A DNA stretch of 40,422 nucleotides from an uncultured Azospirillum sp. (GTDB lineage: Bacteria > Pseudomonadota > Alphaproteobacteria > Azospirillales > Azospirillaceae). Numbering within the stretch: the first letter of the stretch is position 1; each line of letters starts with the position of its first letter. Positions 30,979-39,049 of this stretch are shown here, piece after piece. The stretch covers positions 1-40,422 of the forward strand of contig NZ_CAMLJP010000052.1 in NCBI RefSeq assembly GCF_946480385.1, given 5' to 3'. The notes under the pieces are model-generated. The model saw only the letters and a list, made by a program, of their open reading frames with translations. It was not told the origin of the DNA and searched no databases. Position numbers and translations under genes: made by a program.

Positions 30979-31458
30979 ATGGGCGTGCAGACGCCGCTGC
31001 TGCTCGTGCTGGAGATGGTGATCCTGATGGCCTGCCTCAGCTGGATCACCGTGTCGATCCTGCGGATCGGCAACCGGATCGCCGCGGTGCAGCGCCGCCG
31101 GGCACAGCTGCACCAGGGCCGGGCGGAGCTGACCCAGACGACCGATTCCCTGCGCCGCGACATCCGCCGGCTGGAGACCGAGCTGCGACAGGCAGAGGAG
31201 GCCGTCACCGTGCGCAACGCCCAGGCCACGGAGTTGCAAAGCCGGCTGAACGAGCTGCGCCGCCTGGGGCCGCGGGAATACACGTTGCTGAATGAGCGAT
31301 TCGGCGAGAAGGACCGGCTGTGGCTGCTGACCGTGCCGCGGCCCGAGCGGCCGGAGCGCTGGGCGGTGGCCGCGCCCGACAGCGGGACGGCGATGGCGCT
31401 GCTCAGCGCCAGGCTCACGGCGCCGGAACGTCCCGTGGTGGACGACCAGCTGAACTGA
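30979..31458 (+). CDS. Membrane-anchored coiled-coil protein of unknown function
   Basis: A 159-residue protein has one N-terminal membrane helix (about residues 5-26: P-L-L-L-V-L-E-M-V-I-L-M-A-C-L-S-W-I). A long coiled coil follows (residues 40-95, with E-L-T-Q-T-T-D-S-L-R-R-D). A small C-terminal domain has L-W-L-L-T-V-P-R-P-E-R-P-E-R-W-A-V. The architecture matches the divergent gene at 30342-30875, including a domain with a V/L-W/F-L-x-x-x-P core after the coiled coil, but sequence identity is low by eye. GGAGG is close to the ATG. No family is recognised. Confidence 0.75.
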   Translation: MGVQTPLLLVLEMVILMACLSWITVSILRIGNRIAAVQRRRAQLHQGRAELTQTTDSLRRDIRRLETELRQAEEAVTVRNAQATELQSRLNELRRLGPREYTLLNERFGEKDRLWLLTVPRPERPERWAVAAPDSGTAMALLSARLTAPERPVVDDQLN

Positions 31459-31472
31459 TCCGGAAAATGGAA

Positions 31473-31503
31473 CCGGCCGCGTCGCAGAATGCAACGCGGC
31501 CGG
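31473..31503. terminator. Bidirectional hairpin between convergent genes
   Basis: CCGGCCGCGT (31473-31482) and ACGCGGCCGG (31494-31503) form a perfect 10-bp stem around an 11-nt loop. It lies between the convergent ends of the coiled-coil gene and the kinase gene. The T tracts are short and interrupted on both sides. Confidence 0.65.
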
Positions 31504-31536
31504 CACCATATTCGCGATGTGACACGCAAATCGCGG

Positions 31537-32532
31537 TCAGACGATACCCTTGGCGGTGATCAGCTCGCGCAGGTTCACTTCCGGCCGGGCACCGACATGG
31601 CTGATGATCTCCGCCGCGGCGATGGCGCCCAGACGGCCGCAGACCGCCGGGGACAGGCCACGGGTGTGGCCGAACAGGAAACCGGCGGCATAGAGGTCGC
31701 CAGCGCCGGTGGTGTCGACCACCCGCTCCACCGGCTCGGCCGCCACCTCGACCACCTCGCCGCCGGAAACGATGACGGCGCCCTTCTCGCTGCGGGTCAG
31801 CGCCGCGGTCTTGCCCAGCCGCTTCACCGCCGCCAGCGCGTCCTCGAACTTGTCGGTGCCGTAGAGGGCGCCGATCTCATGCTCGTTGGCGAACAGGATG
31901 TCGACGTGGCGCTCCACCAGATCGACGAACTCGGCATGATGGCGATGGACGCAGAAGCTGTCGGACAGCGACAGCGACACCTTGCGGCCGGCGGCATGCG
32001 CGATCTCCGCCGCCTTGCGGAAGGCCTCCTTGGCGCGGGGCGGATCCCACAGATAGCCTTCCAGGTAGGTCACCTGCGAGCCGGCGATCAGCGCCTCGTC
32101 GATGTCCTCCGGCCCCAGTTCGACGCAGGCGCCGAGATAGGTGTTCATGGAGCGCTGGGCGTCCGGCGTGACCAGGATCAGGCAGCGCGCGGTCGGCGCC
32201 CCGCCCAGCAGCGGCGCGCTGTCGAAGGCGACGCCGGCCGCGCGGATGTCGTGGCGGAACACGTCGCCCAACTGGTCCTTGGCGACCTTGCCGATGTAGG
32301 CGCCGCGCCCGCCGAGCATGGCGATGCCCGCCATGGTGTTGCCGGCCGAGCCGCCGGAGACCTCGACGCCCGGTCCCATCCGGCCGTACAGCTCCTCCGC
32401 CCGAGCGGCGTCGATCAGCGTCATCGCCCCCTTCTCGATGGTGTTGGCGGCGAGGAAGGCGTCGTCGGCGTGGGCGATCACGTCCACGATGGCGTTGCCG
32501 ATGCCGGTGACGTCGTAGGCAGACGTGGCCAT
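31537..32532 (-). CDS. Adenosine kinase-type PfkB carbohydrate kinase
   Basis: A 331-residue cytosolic kinase of the PfkB/ribokinase family. It shows the N-terminal G-N-A-I-V-D-V-I, the substrate motif G-G-S-A-G-N-T-M-A near residue 60, A-N-E-H-E-I-G-A-L near 216, and the PfkB signature D-T-T-G-A-G-D-L-Y-A-A-G-F with catalytic Asp at 279. The closest pattern is adenosine kinase, which phosphorylates adenosine to AMP, but other nucleosides or sugars cannot be excluded. The length is standard. It is divergent from the HxlR regulator gene, with about 165 bp between them, including the regulator's operator. Confidence 0.88.
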   Translation of the reverse strand: MATSAYDVTGIGNAIVDVIAHADDAFLAANTIEKGAMTLIDAARAEELYGRMGPGVEVSGGSAGNTMAGIAMLGGRGAYIGKVAKDQLGDVFRHDIRAAGVAFDSAPLLGGAPTARCLILVTPDAQRSMNTYLGACVELGPEDIDEALIAGSQVTYLEGYLWDPPRAKEAFRKAAEIAHAAGRKVSLSLSDSFCVHRHHAEFVDLVERHVDILFANEHEIGALYGTDKFEDALAAVKRLGKTAALTRSEKGAVIVSGGEVVEVAAEPVERVVDTTGAGDLYAAGFLFGHTRGLSPAVCGRLGAIAAAEIISHVGARPEVNLRELITAKGIV

Positions 32533-32655
32533 TGGCTCTCCTGAGGGGTCTTGCGGTAAGGGCGGAATTGCGGCGCGAGTATAGCCGCCGCCGCCCGCAT
32601 CACAAGTGCGGCTCCTGGAAGCACTCCCGATACTCCCGCGGGTTGGAGCCGCCGT

Positions 32656-32682
32656 CAGTCACTTGCATGATGAAAGTGACTG
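32656..32682. promoter_or_regulatory. Perfect dyad upstream of the HxlR gene (likely operator)
   Basis: CAGTCACTT (32656-32664) and AAGTGACTG (32674-32682) form a perfect 9-bp inverted repeat around a 9-bp centre, 16 bp before the HxlR start codon. HxlR dimers bind such dyads, often at their own promoters. The site also lies upstream of the divergent kinase gene. Confidence 0.75.
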
Positions 32683-32698
32683 TGAGACAGTCGCCGCC

Positions 32699-33153
32699 AT
32701 GCGACGCACCCGGCTGACCGACTTCCCCTGCCCCATCGCCCGCGGCCTCGACGATGTCGGGGAATGGTGGTCCCTGCTGATCCTGCGCGATGCCATGCTG
32801 GGCGTTACCCGCTTCGACGAGTTCCAGCGCAGCATCGGACTGGCCACCAACATGCTGACCCGCCGCCTGCAGGCCCTGGTCCAGGCCGGGCTGCTGGAAA
32901 GGCGGCCTTACCAGGAACGCCCGCTGCGCCACGGCTACCACCTGACCGACAAGGGACGGGATTTCCTGCCTGTGCTGATCGCCATGGCCGATTGGGGCGG
33001 ACGCTGGCTGCTGCCGGACGGAGCGTTCCGGCTGGTCGACCGCGAGACCGGCCTTCCGGTCGAACCGGTGCTGGTCGACCGCAACAGCGGCGAACCGATC
33101 CGGCCGGAGCGGCTGCGCCCGGAATTGACGATCCCTGAAAAGGACGAAACCGA

Positions 33154-33157
<4 letters not shown>
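32699..33157 (+). CDS. HxlR-family transcriptional regulator
   Basis: A 152-residue protein shows the HxlR winged helix: C-P-I-A-R-G-L-D-D-V-G-E-W-W-S-L-L-I-L-R-D-A, then R-F-D-E-F-Q-R-S-I-G-L-A-T-N-M-L-T-R-R-L-Q-A-L and the wing L-R-H-G-Y-H-L-T-D-K-G. The N-terminal Cys common to redox-sensing members is present (in F-P-C-P). The ATG at 32699 is preferred because it follows the operator dyad; a frame open from 32606 would include the dyad in coding sequence. It overlaps the ketoacyl synthase by ATGA, so the two are co-transcribed and the regulator probably controls that synthase. Confidence 0.87.
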
Positions 33158-34434
<1,277 letters not shown>

Positions 34435-34532
34435 TGGGATGACGGAAGGAGGGACTGGAACCCGGCGCCCGGCCACCGTAGATATGCGGGCGTCCGTTCC
34501 CCCCTCCTCCTCAACCGATCCACGGACCGCCG

Positions 34533-35228
34533 ATGATCCGCGCCCTCGTGCTTGCCTTCGCCCAGCTGTCCGACCCGCGCGTGCGCCGGGTGGTGTGGAC
34601 CGGGGTGCTCGTCTCGGTGATCGCCTATGCCTTACTGGCCGGTGGCGCATGGTGGGCGCTGTCGGTGACGCCGCTGACCGGTTACGGCTGGGTCGACGCC
34701 ACCATCGACGTGCTGGGCGGGCTGGGGGTGCTGGTGCTGGCGTGGCTGCTGTTCCCGGCCACCGTCGGCACGGTGTCGAGCTTCTTCCTGGACGAGGTGG
34801 TGGAGCGGGTGGAGGCACGGCATTACCCCGCCCTGCCCGCCCCGCGCCAGGCCGGCTGGCTGGAGGAACTGGCGACGGCGCTGCGCTTCCTGCTGCTGGT
34901 GCTGGCGATCAACCTGCTGGCGCTGCCGGTCTACATCTTCGCGCCCGGCCTGAACCTGATCGTCTTCTACACCGTCAACGGCTATCTGCTGGGACGGGAG
35001 TATTTCGAGATGGTGGCCCACCGCCGGATGGACCGCGCCACGGCGCGGGCGATGCGGCGGGCCCGGCCGCTGAAACCTTTTTTGGCCGGGACCGTCATTG
35101 CCTTCCTTTCGACAATCCCCTTCGTCAATTTGCTGGTCCCGGTCGTCGCCAGCGCCTTCATGGTTCATGTCCTACAGTCCATGTCGGCTCCCCTTGCGGC
35201 GGGCCGGACGACCGTGATACGCCGCTAG
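34533..35228 (+). CDS. EI24-domain (CysZ-like) inner-membrane protein
   Basis: A 231-residue membrane protein with four or more hydrophobic segments, at about residues 22-44, 62-84, 122-150 and 190-212. It fits the EI24/CysZ family: L-S-D-P-R-V-R-R-V-V near the start, F-L-D-E-V-V-E-R-V-E-A-R-H-Y-P, and G-Y-L-L-G-R-E-Y-F-E-M-V-A-H-R-R. CysZ members transport sulfate, but alphaproteobacterial EI24 proteins are often of unknown substrate, and no cysteine genes are nearby. It is probably monocistronic, between the ketoacyl synthase and the bactofilin. Confidence 0.85.
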   Translation: MIRALVLAFAQLSDPRVRRVVWTGVLVSVIAYALLAGGAWWALSVTPLTGYGWVDATIDVLGGLGVLVLAWLLFPATVGTVSSFFLDEVVERVEARHYPALPAPRQAGWLEELATALRFLLLVLAINLLALPVYIFAPGLNLIVFYTVNGYLLGREYFEMVAHRRMDRATARAMRRARPLKPFLAGTVIAFLSTIPFVNLLVPVVASAFMVHVLQSMSAPLAAGRTTVIRR

Positions 35229-35364
35229 GCGGCACGGCCGCACGCCGTCGCCTGCCCGGAAACCGGCCGCGGCGTCCGCCTTCCCGGCGGCGCGCTTCCG
35301 GCACCGGGCCTTTCGACTTCCAGGCCATCCCGCCACCCGCATGTCCAGATTGGGGGAACCGCTC

Positions 35365-36258
35365 ATGCTGTTCGGACGAAAGACACCGCCCGCCGCTCCC
35401 AAGGCCGACAGCCCCGTCCCGCCGCAGCCGGGTGTCCGTCCGTACACCCCGGGCGAGCCCGGCGCCGTCTCGTCGCCGCTCGCCTCCCTCAACACTCCGG
35501 CGCAGGCTCCTGGACACCATCCGGCATCCGCCCCGGCGCCCGCGATTGCGGCCGGAGCCGCCGCACCCAGCATGGCCCACGCCCTGACCGACCCGCAGAA
35601 CGCCTCTCCGGCCTATCCCGACATGCCTTCCGCCCCGAAGGGACCCGACATGAACAGCATCCCCAAGCCCCCGTCCGCGCCGTCCATGCCGGGTGCCGGC
35701 TTCAAGCCCGACGTGCCGCGCCGGGTCGTCGACATGCCGGGCTCCGCCCCGCGCCAGCCGTCGATCCCCGTCGCCACCCCGGCGGCCGCGCCCGCTGCCC
35801 AGGCGCCCGTCCAGGCTCCGGTCGCCCAGGCCCCGATGGCTCCCGCCATGCCGGAGCAGCGCCGCCTGACCGTCGGCCGCGACATCTCCCTGACCGGCGA
35901 GATCGGCTCCTGCGACGTGCTGGTGGTCGAAGGCACGGTCGAGGCCAAGCTGCGCGAAGGCCGTTCGGTCGAGATCGCCGAGAGCGGCCTGTTCAAGGGC
36001 TCCGTCGAGATCGAGGAGGCCGACATCGCCGGCCGCTTCGAAGGTGACATCTCCGTCCGCGGCCGTCTGACCGTCCGCTCCACCGGCAAGATCACCGGCT
36101 CGATCCGCTTCGGCGAGCTGGCGGTCGATGCCGGCGGCCAGCTGATCGGCGACATCCAGCTGTACAGCGCGCGGCCCGCCGCCGCCCCGGCCCCGGCCGC
36201 GGTTCAGGCGCCGGCCCAGGCGCCGGTTGGGCAGGTCCCGGCGGCCGAGGCCGTCTGA
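35365..36258 (+). CDS. Bactofilin (polymer-forming cytoskeletal protein)
   Basis: A 297-residue protein with a long disordered Pro/Ala-rich N-terminal part (to about residue 165). A bactofilin core follows: L-T-V-G-R-D-I-S-L-T-G-E-I, V-L-V-V-E-G-T-V-E-A, S-G-L-F-K-G-S-V-E-I, A-D-I-A-G-R-F-E-G-D-I-S-V-R-G-R-L and G-K-I-T-G-S-I-R. This is the right-handed beta-helix that polymerises without nucleotides, and the tail is Ala/Pro-rich. Bactofilins organise cell-wall or polarity functions. The start (35365) is chosen for GGGGGA about 7 nt upstream; ATG 35341 is an alternative. It is followed by a strong terminator. Confidence 0.9.
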   Translation: MLFGRKTPPAAPKADSPVPPQPGVRPYTPGEPGAVSSPLASLNTPAQAPGHHPASAPAPAIAAGAAAPSMAHALTDPQNASPAYPDMPSAPKGPDMNSIPKPPSAPSMPGAGFKPDVPRRVVDMPGSAPRQPSIPVATPAAAPAAQAPVQAPVAQAPMAPAMPEQRRLTVGRDISLTGEIGSCDVLVVEGTVEAKLREGRSVEIAESGLFKGSVEIEEADIAGRFEGDISVRGRLTVRSTGKITGSIRFGELAVDAGGQLIGDIQLYSARPAAAPAPAAVQAPAQAPVGQVPAAEAV

Positions 36259-36291
36259 CCCGCTTTCCGAAGCGAAAGGCACGCAAAGCAA

Positions 36292-36330
36292 CGCCCGGCT
36301 GGCTCCCGCCATGCCGGGCGTTTTGCGTTT
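36292..36330 (+). terminator. Intrinsic terminator after the bactofilin gene
   Basis: CGCCCGGC (36292-36299) and GCCGGGCG (36313-36320) form an 8-bp stem with a 13-nt loop, followed by TTTTGCGTTT. A GTTTTGCGTTTCCCGTC unit is then repeated in tandem (about 36320-36353). Confidence 0.85.
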
Positions 36331-36358
36331 CCCGTCGTTTTGCGTTTCCCGTCAGGGA

Positions 36359-37048
36359 TCAGGCGATGATCTTGTCCTTGAAGCCGCAGAGGTCGGCGAC
36401 CGGGCAGATCGGGCAGTCGGGCTTGCGCGCCTTGCAGACATAGCGGCCGTGCAGGATCAGCCAGTGATGGGCGTGGCGGCGGTAGAGCTTCGGCACCGCC
36501 TTCAGCAGCTTCGCCTCCACCGCGTCCGGCGTCTTGCCGGGGGCGAGGCCGGTGCGGTTGCCGACGCGGAAGATGTGGGTGTCGACCGCGATGGTCTCCT
36601 CCCCGAAGGCGACGTTCAGGACGACGTTGGCCGTCTTGCGGCCGACTCCGGGAAGCTGTTCCAGCGCCTCGCGGTCGCGCGGCACCTCGCCGCCATGGCG
36701 TTCGATCAGCAGTTCCGACAGGCGGATGACGTTCTTGGCCTTGGTGTTGAACAGGCCGATGGTCTTGATGTACTGCCGCAGCCCCTCTTCCCCCAGCGCC
36801 ACCATCTGCTGGGGCGTGGTGACGACCTTGAACAGCGGACCGGTCGCCTTGTTCACGCCGACGTCGGTTGCCTGGGCCGACAGCACCACGGCGACCAGCA
36901 GCGTGTAAGGATTGACGTATTCCAGCTCGCTCCGGGGTTCCGGGTTGGCGGCGGACAGGCGGCGGAAGAATTCCTGGACGGCGGCGGGCTTCATGGCCGC
37001 CACCATAGCCGCAACCGCCGGGCTTGCGCCAGAGGCGTGCCGTGCCAT
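36359..37048 (-). CDS. nth: Endonuclease III (DNA glycosylase/AP lyase)
   Basis: A base-excision repair enzyme that removes oxidised pyrimidines. The helix-hairpin-helix L-P-G-V-G-R-K-T-A-N-V-V holds the catalytic Lys, and V-D-T-H-I-F-R-V-G-N-R holds the catalytic Asp. The 4Fe-4S loop is C-x6-C-x2-C-x5-C (C-K-A-R-K-P-D-C-P-I-C ... C). The core from M-K-P-A-A-V-Q (36994) is 211 residues, like the E. coli enzyme. I chose 37048 (M-A-R-H-A-S-G), but no start has a good ribosome binding site, and a frame open to 37129 allows a longer form. Confidence 0.93.
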   Translation of the reverse strand: MARHASGASPAVAAMVAAMKPAAVQEFFRRLSAANPEPRSELEYVNPYTLLVAVVLSAQATDVGVNKATGPLFKVVTTPQQMVALGEEGLRQYIKTIGLFNTKAKNVIRLSELLIERHGGEVPRDREALEQLPGVGRKTANVVLNVAFGEETIAVDTHIFRVGNRTGLAPGKTPDAVEAKLLKAVPKLYRRHAHHWLILHGRYVCKARKPDCPICPVADLCGFKDKIIA

Positions 37049-37129
37049 CACGACAGGAGGGCGGCCGGTCTTGAGCCCCTGTCTTGAGCCCATGTCCAAA
37101 CTGCAGCGTTGCGTCGCAATTTGCGACAA

Positions 37130-37301
37130 AATTCGGAGTAATTGACGTCAATCCAACAGATTTGGTCGCAGGAATCCCGCTTTCCTGCTCCTTCTGCAGT
37201 GGCGTATGATTTGCTGACTGCCAAGACACCGTTTGAACGCTATCAATCAAACCAGGGACCATCCTGGTTGTGGCGTTCGGATCGGATAAGGGTATTTCGA
37301 A
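37130..37301. other. Divergent intergenic region, no gene seen
   Basis: Short region between endonuclease III and a rightward gene. It is AT-richer than its flanks. No convincing promoter boxes, terminator or repeat could be placed; the rightward promoter probably lies within it. Confidence 0.4.
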
Positions 37302-37808
37302 ATGAGCGCGTCTTATCTTGTGGAAGTAAAGGACTGGGGCCTGCATGTCCGGTTGCAGGGTACCCTGTCGATGGAGCAGCGCGACGCCGTCGCGCGGCAG
37401 GTCGAGGCGCAATGCGCCAACCTGGGTGCCCGCGGCACGCCATGGAGCAGCCTCGTGGAGTTCGACCATTTCGAGGCCGATGGCTTCCGGCCGGAGATCC
37501 TCGTTGCCCTGATGAGGCTGGCGCGACGTTGCGGGCACAAGCGTTGCGCGGTGGTGATGACCGACTGGCACTGGGCCTCGGTGATGGCCGATGCGATGAT
37601 CGCGGCCGGTACCGACGACCAGGCACGGATTTTCGTCCAGGCCAGGGCGACCCCGACCGACGGCGACCTTGCCGGGGAGCTCGACGGCGGACCGGCTGCC
37701 AATTTCTCCTCTACCGATCACTCAGAGGCCGATTTCACCGGAATGGACAGCGCCATGGCCTGGGTGCTGAACGGCAGCGCGGTGCCGATGGTGTCGAAGG
37801 CGGCATAA
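37302..37808 (+). CDS. Hypothetical protein, possibly STAS/SpoIIAA-like
   Basis: A 168-residue soluble protein begins M-S-A-S-Y-L-V-E-V-K-D-W-G-L-H-V-R-L-Q-G-T-L-S, then alternates strands and helices (S-S-L-V-E-F-D-H-F; A-V-V-M-T-D-W-H-W). This resembles the SpoIIAA/STAS-like fold that binds hydrophobic or regulatory partners. The last 40 residues are Asp/Gly/Ser-rich. I do not recognise a specific family, and the fold call is tentative. It is independent of its neighbours. Confidence 0.65.
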   Translation: MSASYLVEVKDWGLHVRLQGTLSMEQRDAVARQVEAQCANLGARGTPWSSLVEFDHFEADGFRPEILVALMRLARRCGHKRCAVVMTDWHWASVMADAMIAAGTDDQARIFVQARATPTDGDLAGELDGGPAANFSSTDHSEADFTGMDSAMAWVLNGSAVPMVSKAA

Positions 37809-37861
37809 CCCCGTCTTCCTCACGGTTTTCTGCCGGCCTGCGCTGGGGTAGGATGGCGGCC

Positions 37862-38449
37862 ATGCCCATCGACATCAGCGGCTCCCAGCCTGATGGCAAG
37901 CCCGGTGACGGCCCCGCCCCTGCGGAGAGCGGCGGCGGAAGCGGTGCCGTGCGCGTGTTCTTCGACGCCATCCTCCATCCGCACCGCAGCCTGGGCCGCA
38001 ATGGCTTTCGGGTGCTGATGGGCGTGGTGGTGGTGATGAACCTGATCGTCGCCGGCATTTTCGTCTCCCACGGCGCCTGGCCGGTGGTGCCCTTCTGCGG
38101 GGTGGACGTGCTGGCGCTGTGGCTGGCCTTCCGCGTCAGCTACCGCTCCGCCCGCCAGTATGAGCGGGTGCAGCTGACGGAGCGCGCGCTGACGGTGCAG
38201 CGCGTCCACTGGAAGGCGCCGGAGCGCCGCTGGTCCTTCCATCCCTATTGGCTGCGGATCACCCACAACGAGCGCGCCGACCACGACCGCCGTGGTCCGG
38301 CCGGGCAGGTCACGCTGAGTTCGCATGGCCAGTCGGTGGGGGTCGGGTCCTTCCTGTCGCCGGCCGAACGCTCCACCTTCGCCCGCGCGCTGGACGACGC
38401 GCTGCGCGCCTGGCGCCGTCCGCCCTGCCCGCCGGCCCCTGCGGGGTAA
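37862..38449 (+). CDS. DUF2244 membrane protein
   Basis: A 195-residue protein starts M-P-I-D-I-S-G, with AGGA 8 nt upstream (ATG 37853 is an alternative). Two membrane helices lie near residues 60-76 (V-L-M-G-V-V-V-V-M-N-L-I-V-A-G-I) and 80-100. The family pattern includes L-H-P-H-R-S-L-G-R-N-G-F and L-T-E-R-A-L-T-V-Q-R-V, and S-F-L-S-P-A-E-R. DUF2244 is common in alphaproteobacteria and its role is unknown. A longer frame from 37142 is overlapped by the gene before it and is not used. Confidence 0.85.
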   Translation: MPIDISGSQPDGKPGDGPAPAESGGGSGAVRVFFDAILHPHRSLGRNGFRVLMGVVVVMNLIVAGIFVSHGAWPVVPFCGVDVLALWLAFRVSYRSARQYERVQLTERALTVQRVHWKAPERRWSFHPYWLRITHNERADHDRRGPAGQVTLSSHGQSVGVGSFLSPAERSTFARALDDALRAWRRPPCPPAPAG

Positions 38450-38482
38450 AGTCCTTCTATCGCCGATCCGGCGGAATGCTTT

Positions 38483-38947
38483 TTAATGCCGACCCGAAGG
38501 ATCGGGCACCCCGCGTTCGCCAAGCTCCTCGTCCACCTCGCGTTCGACCGCGCGCTCCACCTTCTCGTCGATGCGGTGGTCCAGGCAATCGGCGGTCCTG
38601 GCGAGGCGTTCGAAGCTGCTCTTCACCTTCGCCAGCTCGGCCTCCGACATCTCTTCCAAGTCGATCATGCCGTTGCGGGCGGAATGGGTGACGCGGATCA
38701 GCTCGTCCAGCTTCAGGTGGATGGCCTGGGTGTCGCGGTTCTGGGCGTTCTGGATGATGAACACCATCAGGAAGGTGACGATGGTGGTGCCGGTGTTGAT
38801 CACCAGCTGCCACGTGTCGGAAAAGTGGAACAGCGGTCCGGTCACCCCCCAGATCAGCACGACCACGAAGGCGGTGACGAAGGCACCCGGCCGCCCGGAC
38901 TGACGCTCCATCCAGCGGGCGAAACGGGAGAAGGCATCGCTCAGCAT
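38483..38947 (-). CDS. Low-affinity iron permease-family protein
   Basis: A 154-residue membrane protein has two helices (about residues 22-40, A-F-V-T-A-F-V-V-V-L-I-W-G-V-T-G-P and 52-70, I-N-T-G-T-T-I-V-T-F-L-M-V-F-I-I-Q-N). Between and after them are the family motifs W-Q-L-V-I-N-T-G-T and Q-N-A-Q-N-R-D-T-Q-A-I-H-L-K-L-D-E-L-I. This is the bacterial small form related to fungal Fet4. A transport role is not proven for the bacterial form. The charged C-terminus is cytosolic. Confidence 0.85.
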   Translation of the reverse strand: MLSDAFSRFARWMERQSGRPGAFVTAFVVVLIWGVTGPLFHFSDTWQLVINTGTTIVTFLMVFIIQNAQNRDTQAIHLKLDELIRVTHSARNGMIDLEEMSEAELAKVKSSFERLARTADCLDHRIDEKVERAVEREVDEELGERGVPDPSGRH

Positions 38948-38974
38948 TCTGCGGCGGGCTCCGGTTCATCGGAC

Positions 38975-39006
38975 GGAAAAAGAAAACGCCCGGCAATGCC
39001 GGGCGG
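38975..39006 (-). terminator. Intrinsic terminator of the MscS-type gene
   Basis: On the minus strand CCGCCCGGCA/TGCCGGGCG form a strong stem with almost no loop (39005-38987), followed directly by TTTTCTTTTTC. It lies about 45 bp after the channel stop codon. Confidence 0.9.
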
Positions 39007-39049
39007 TTCCCTTTCCGTGGCGACGGAGCAGACCTGCGATCCCCGCCGA

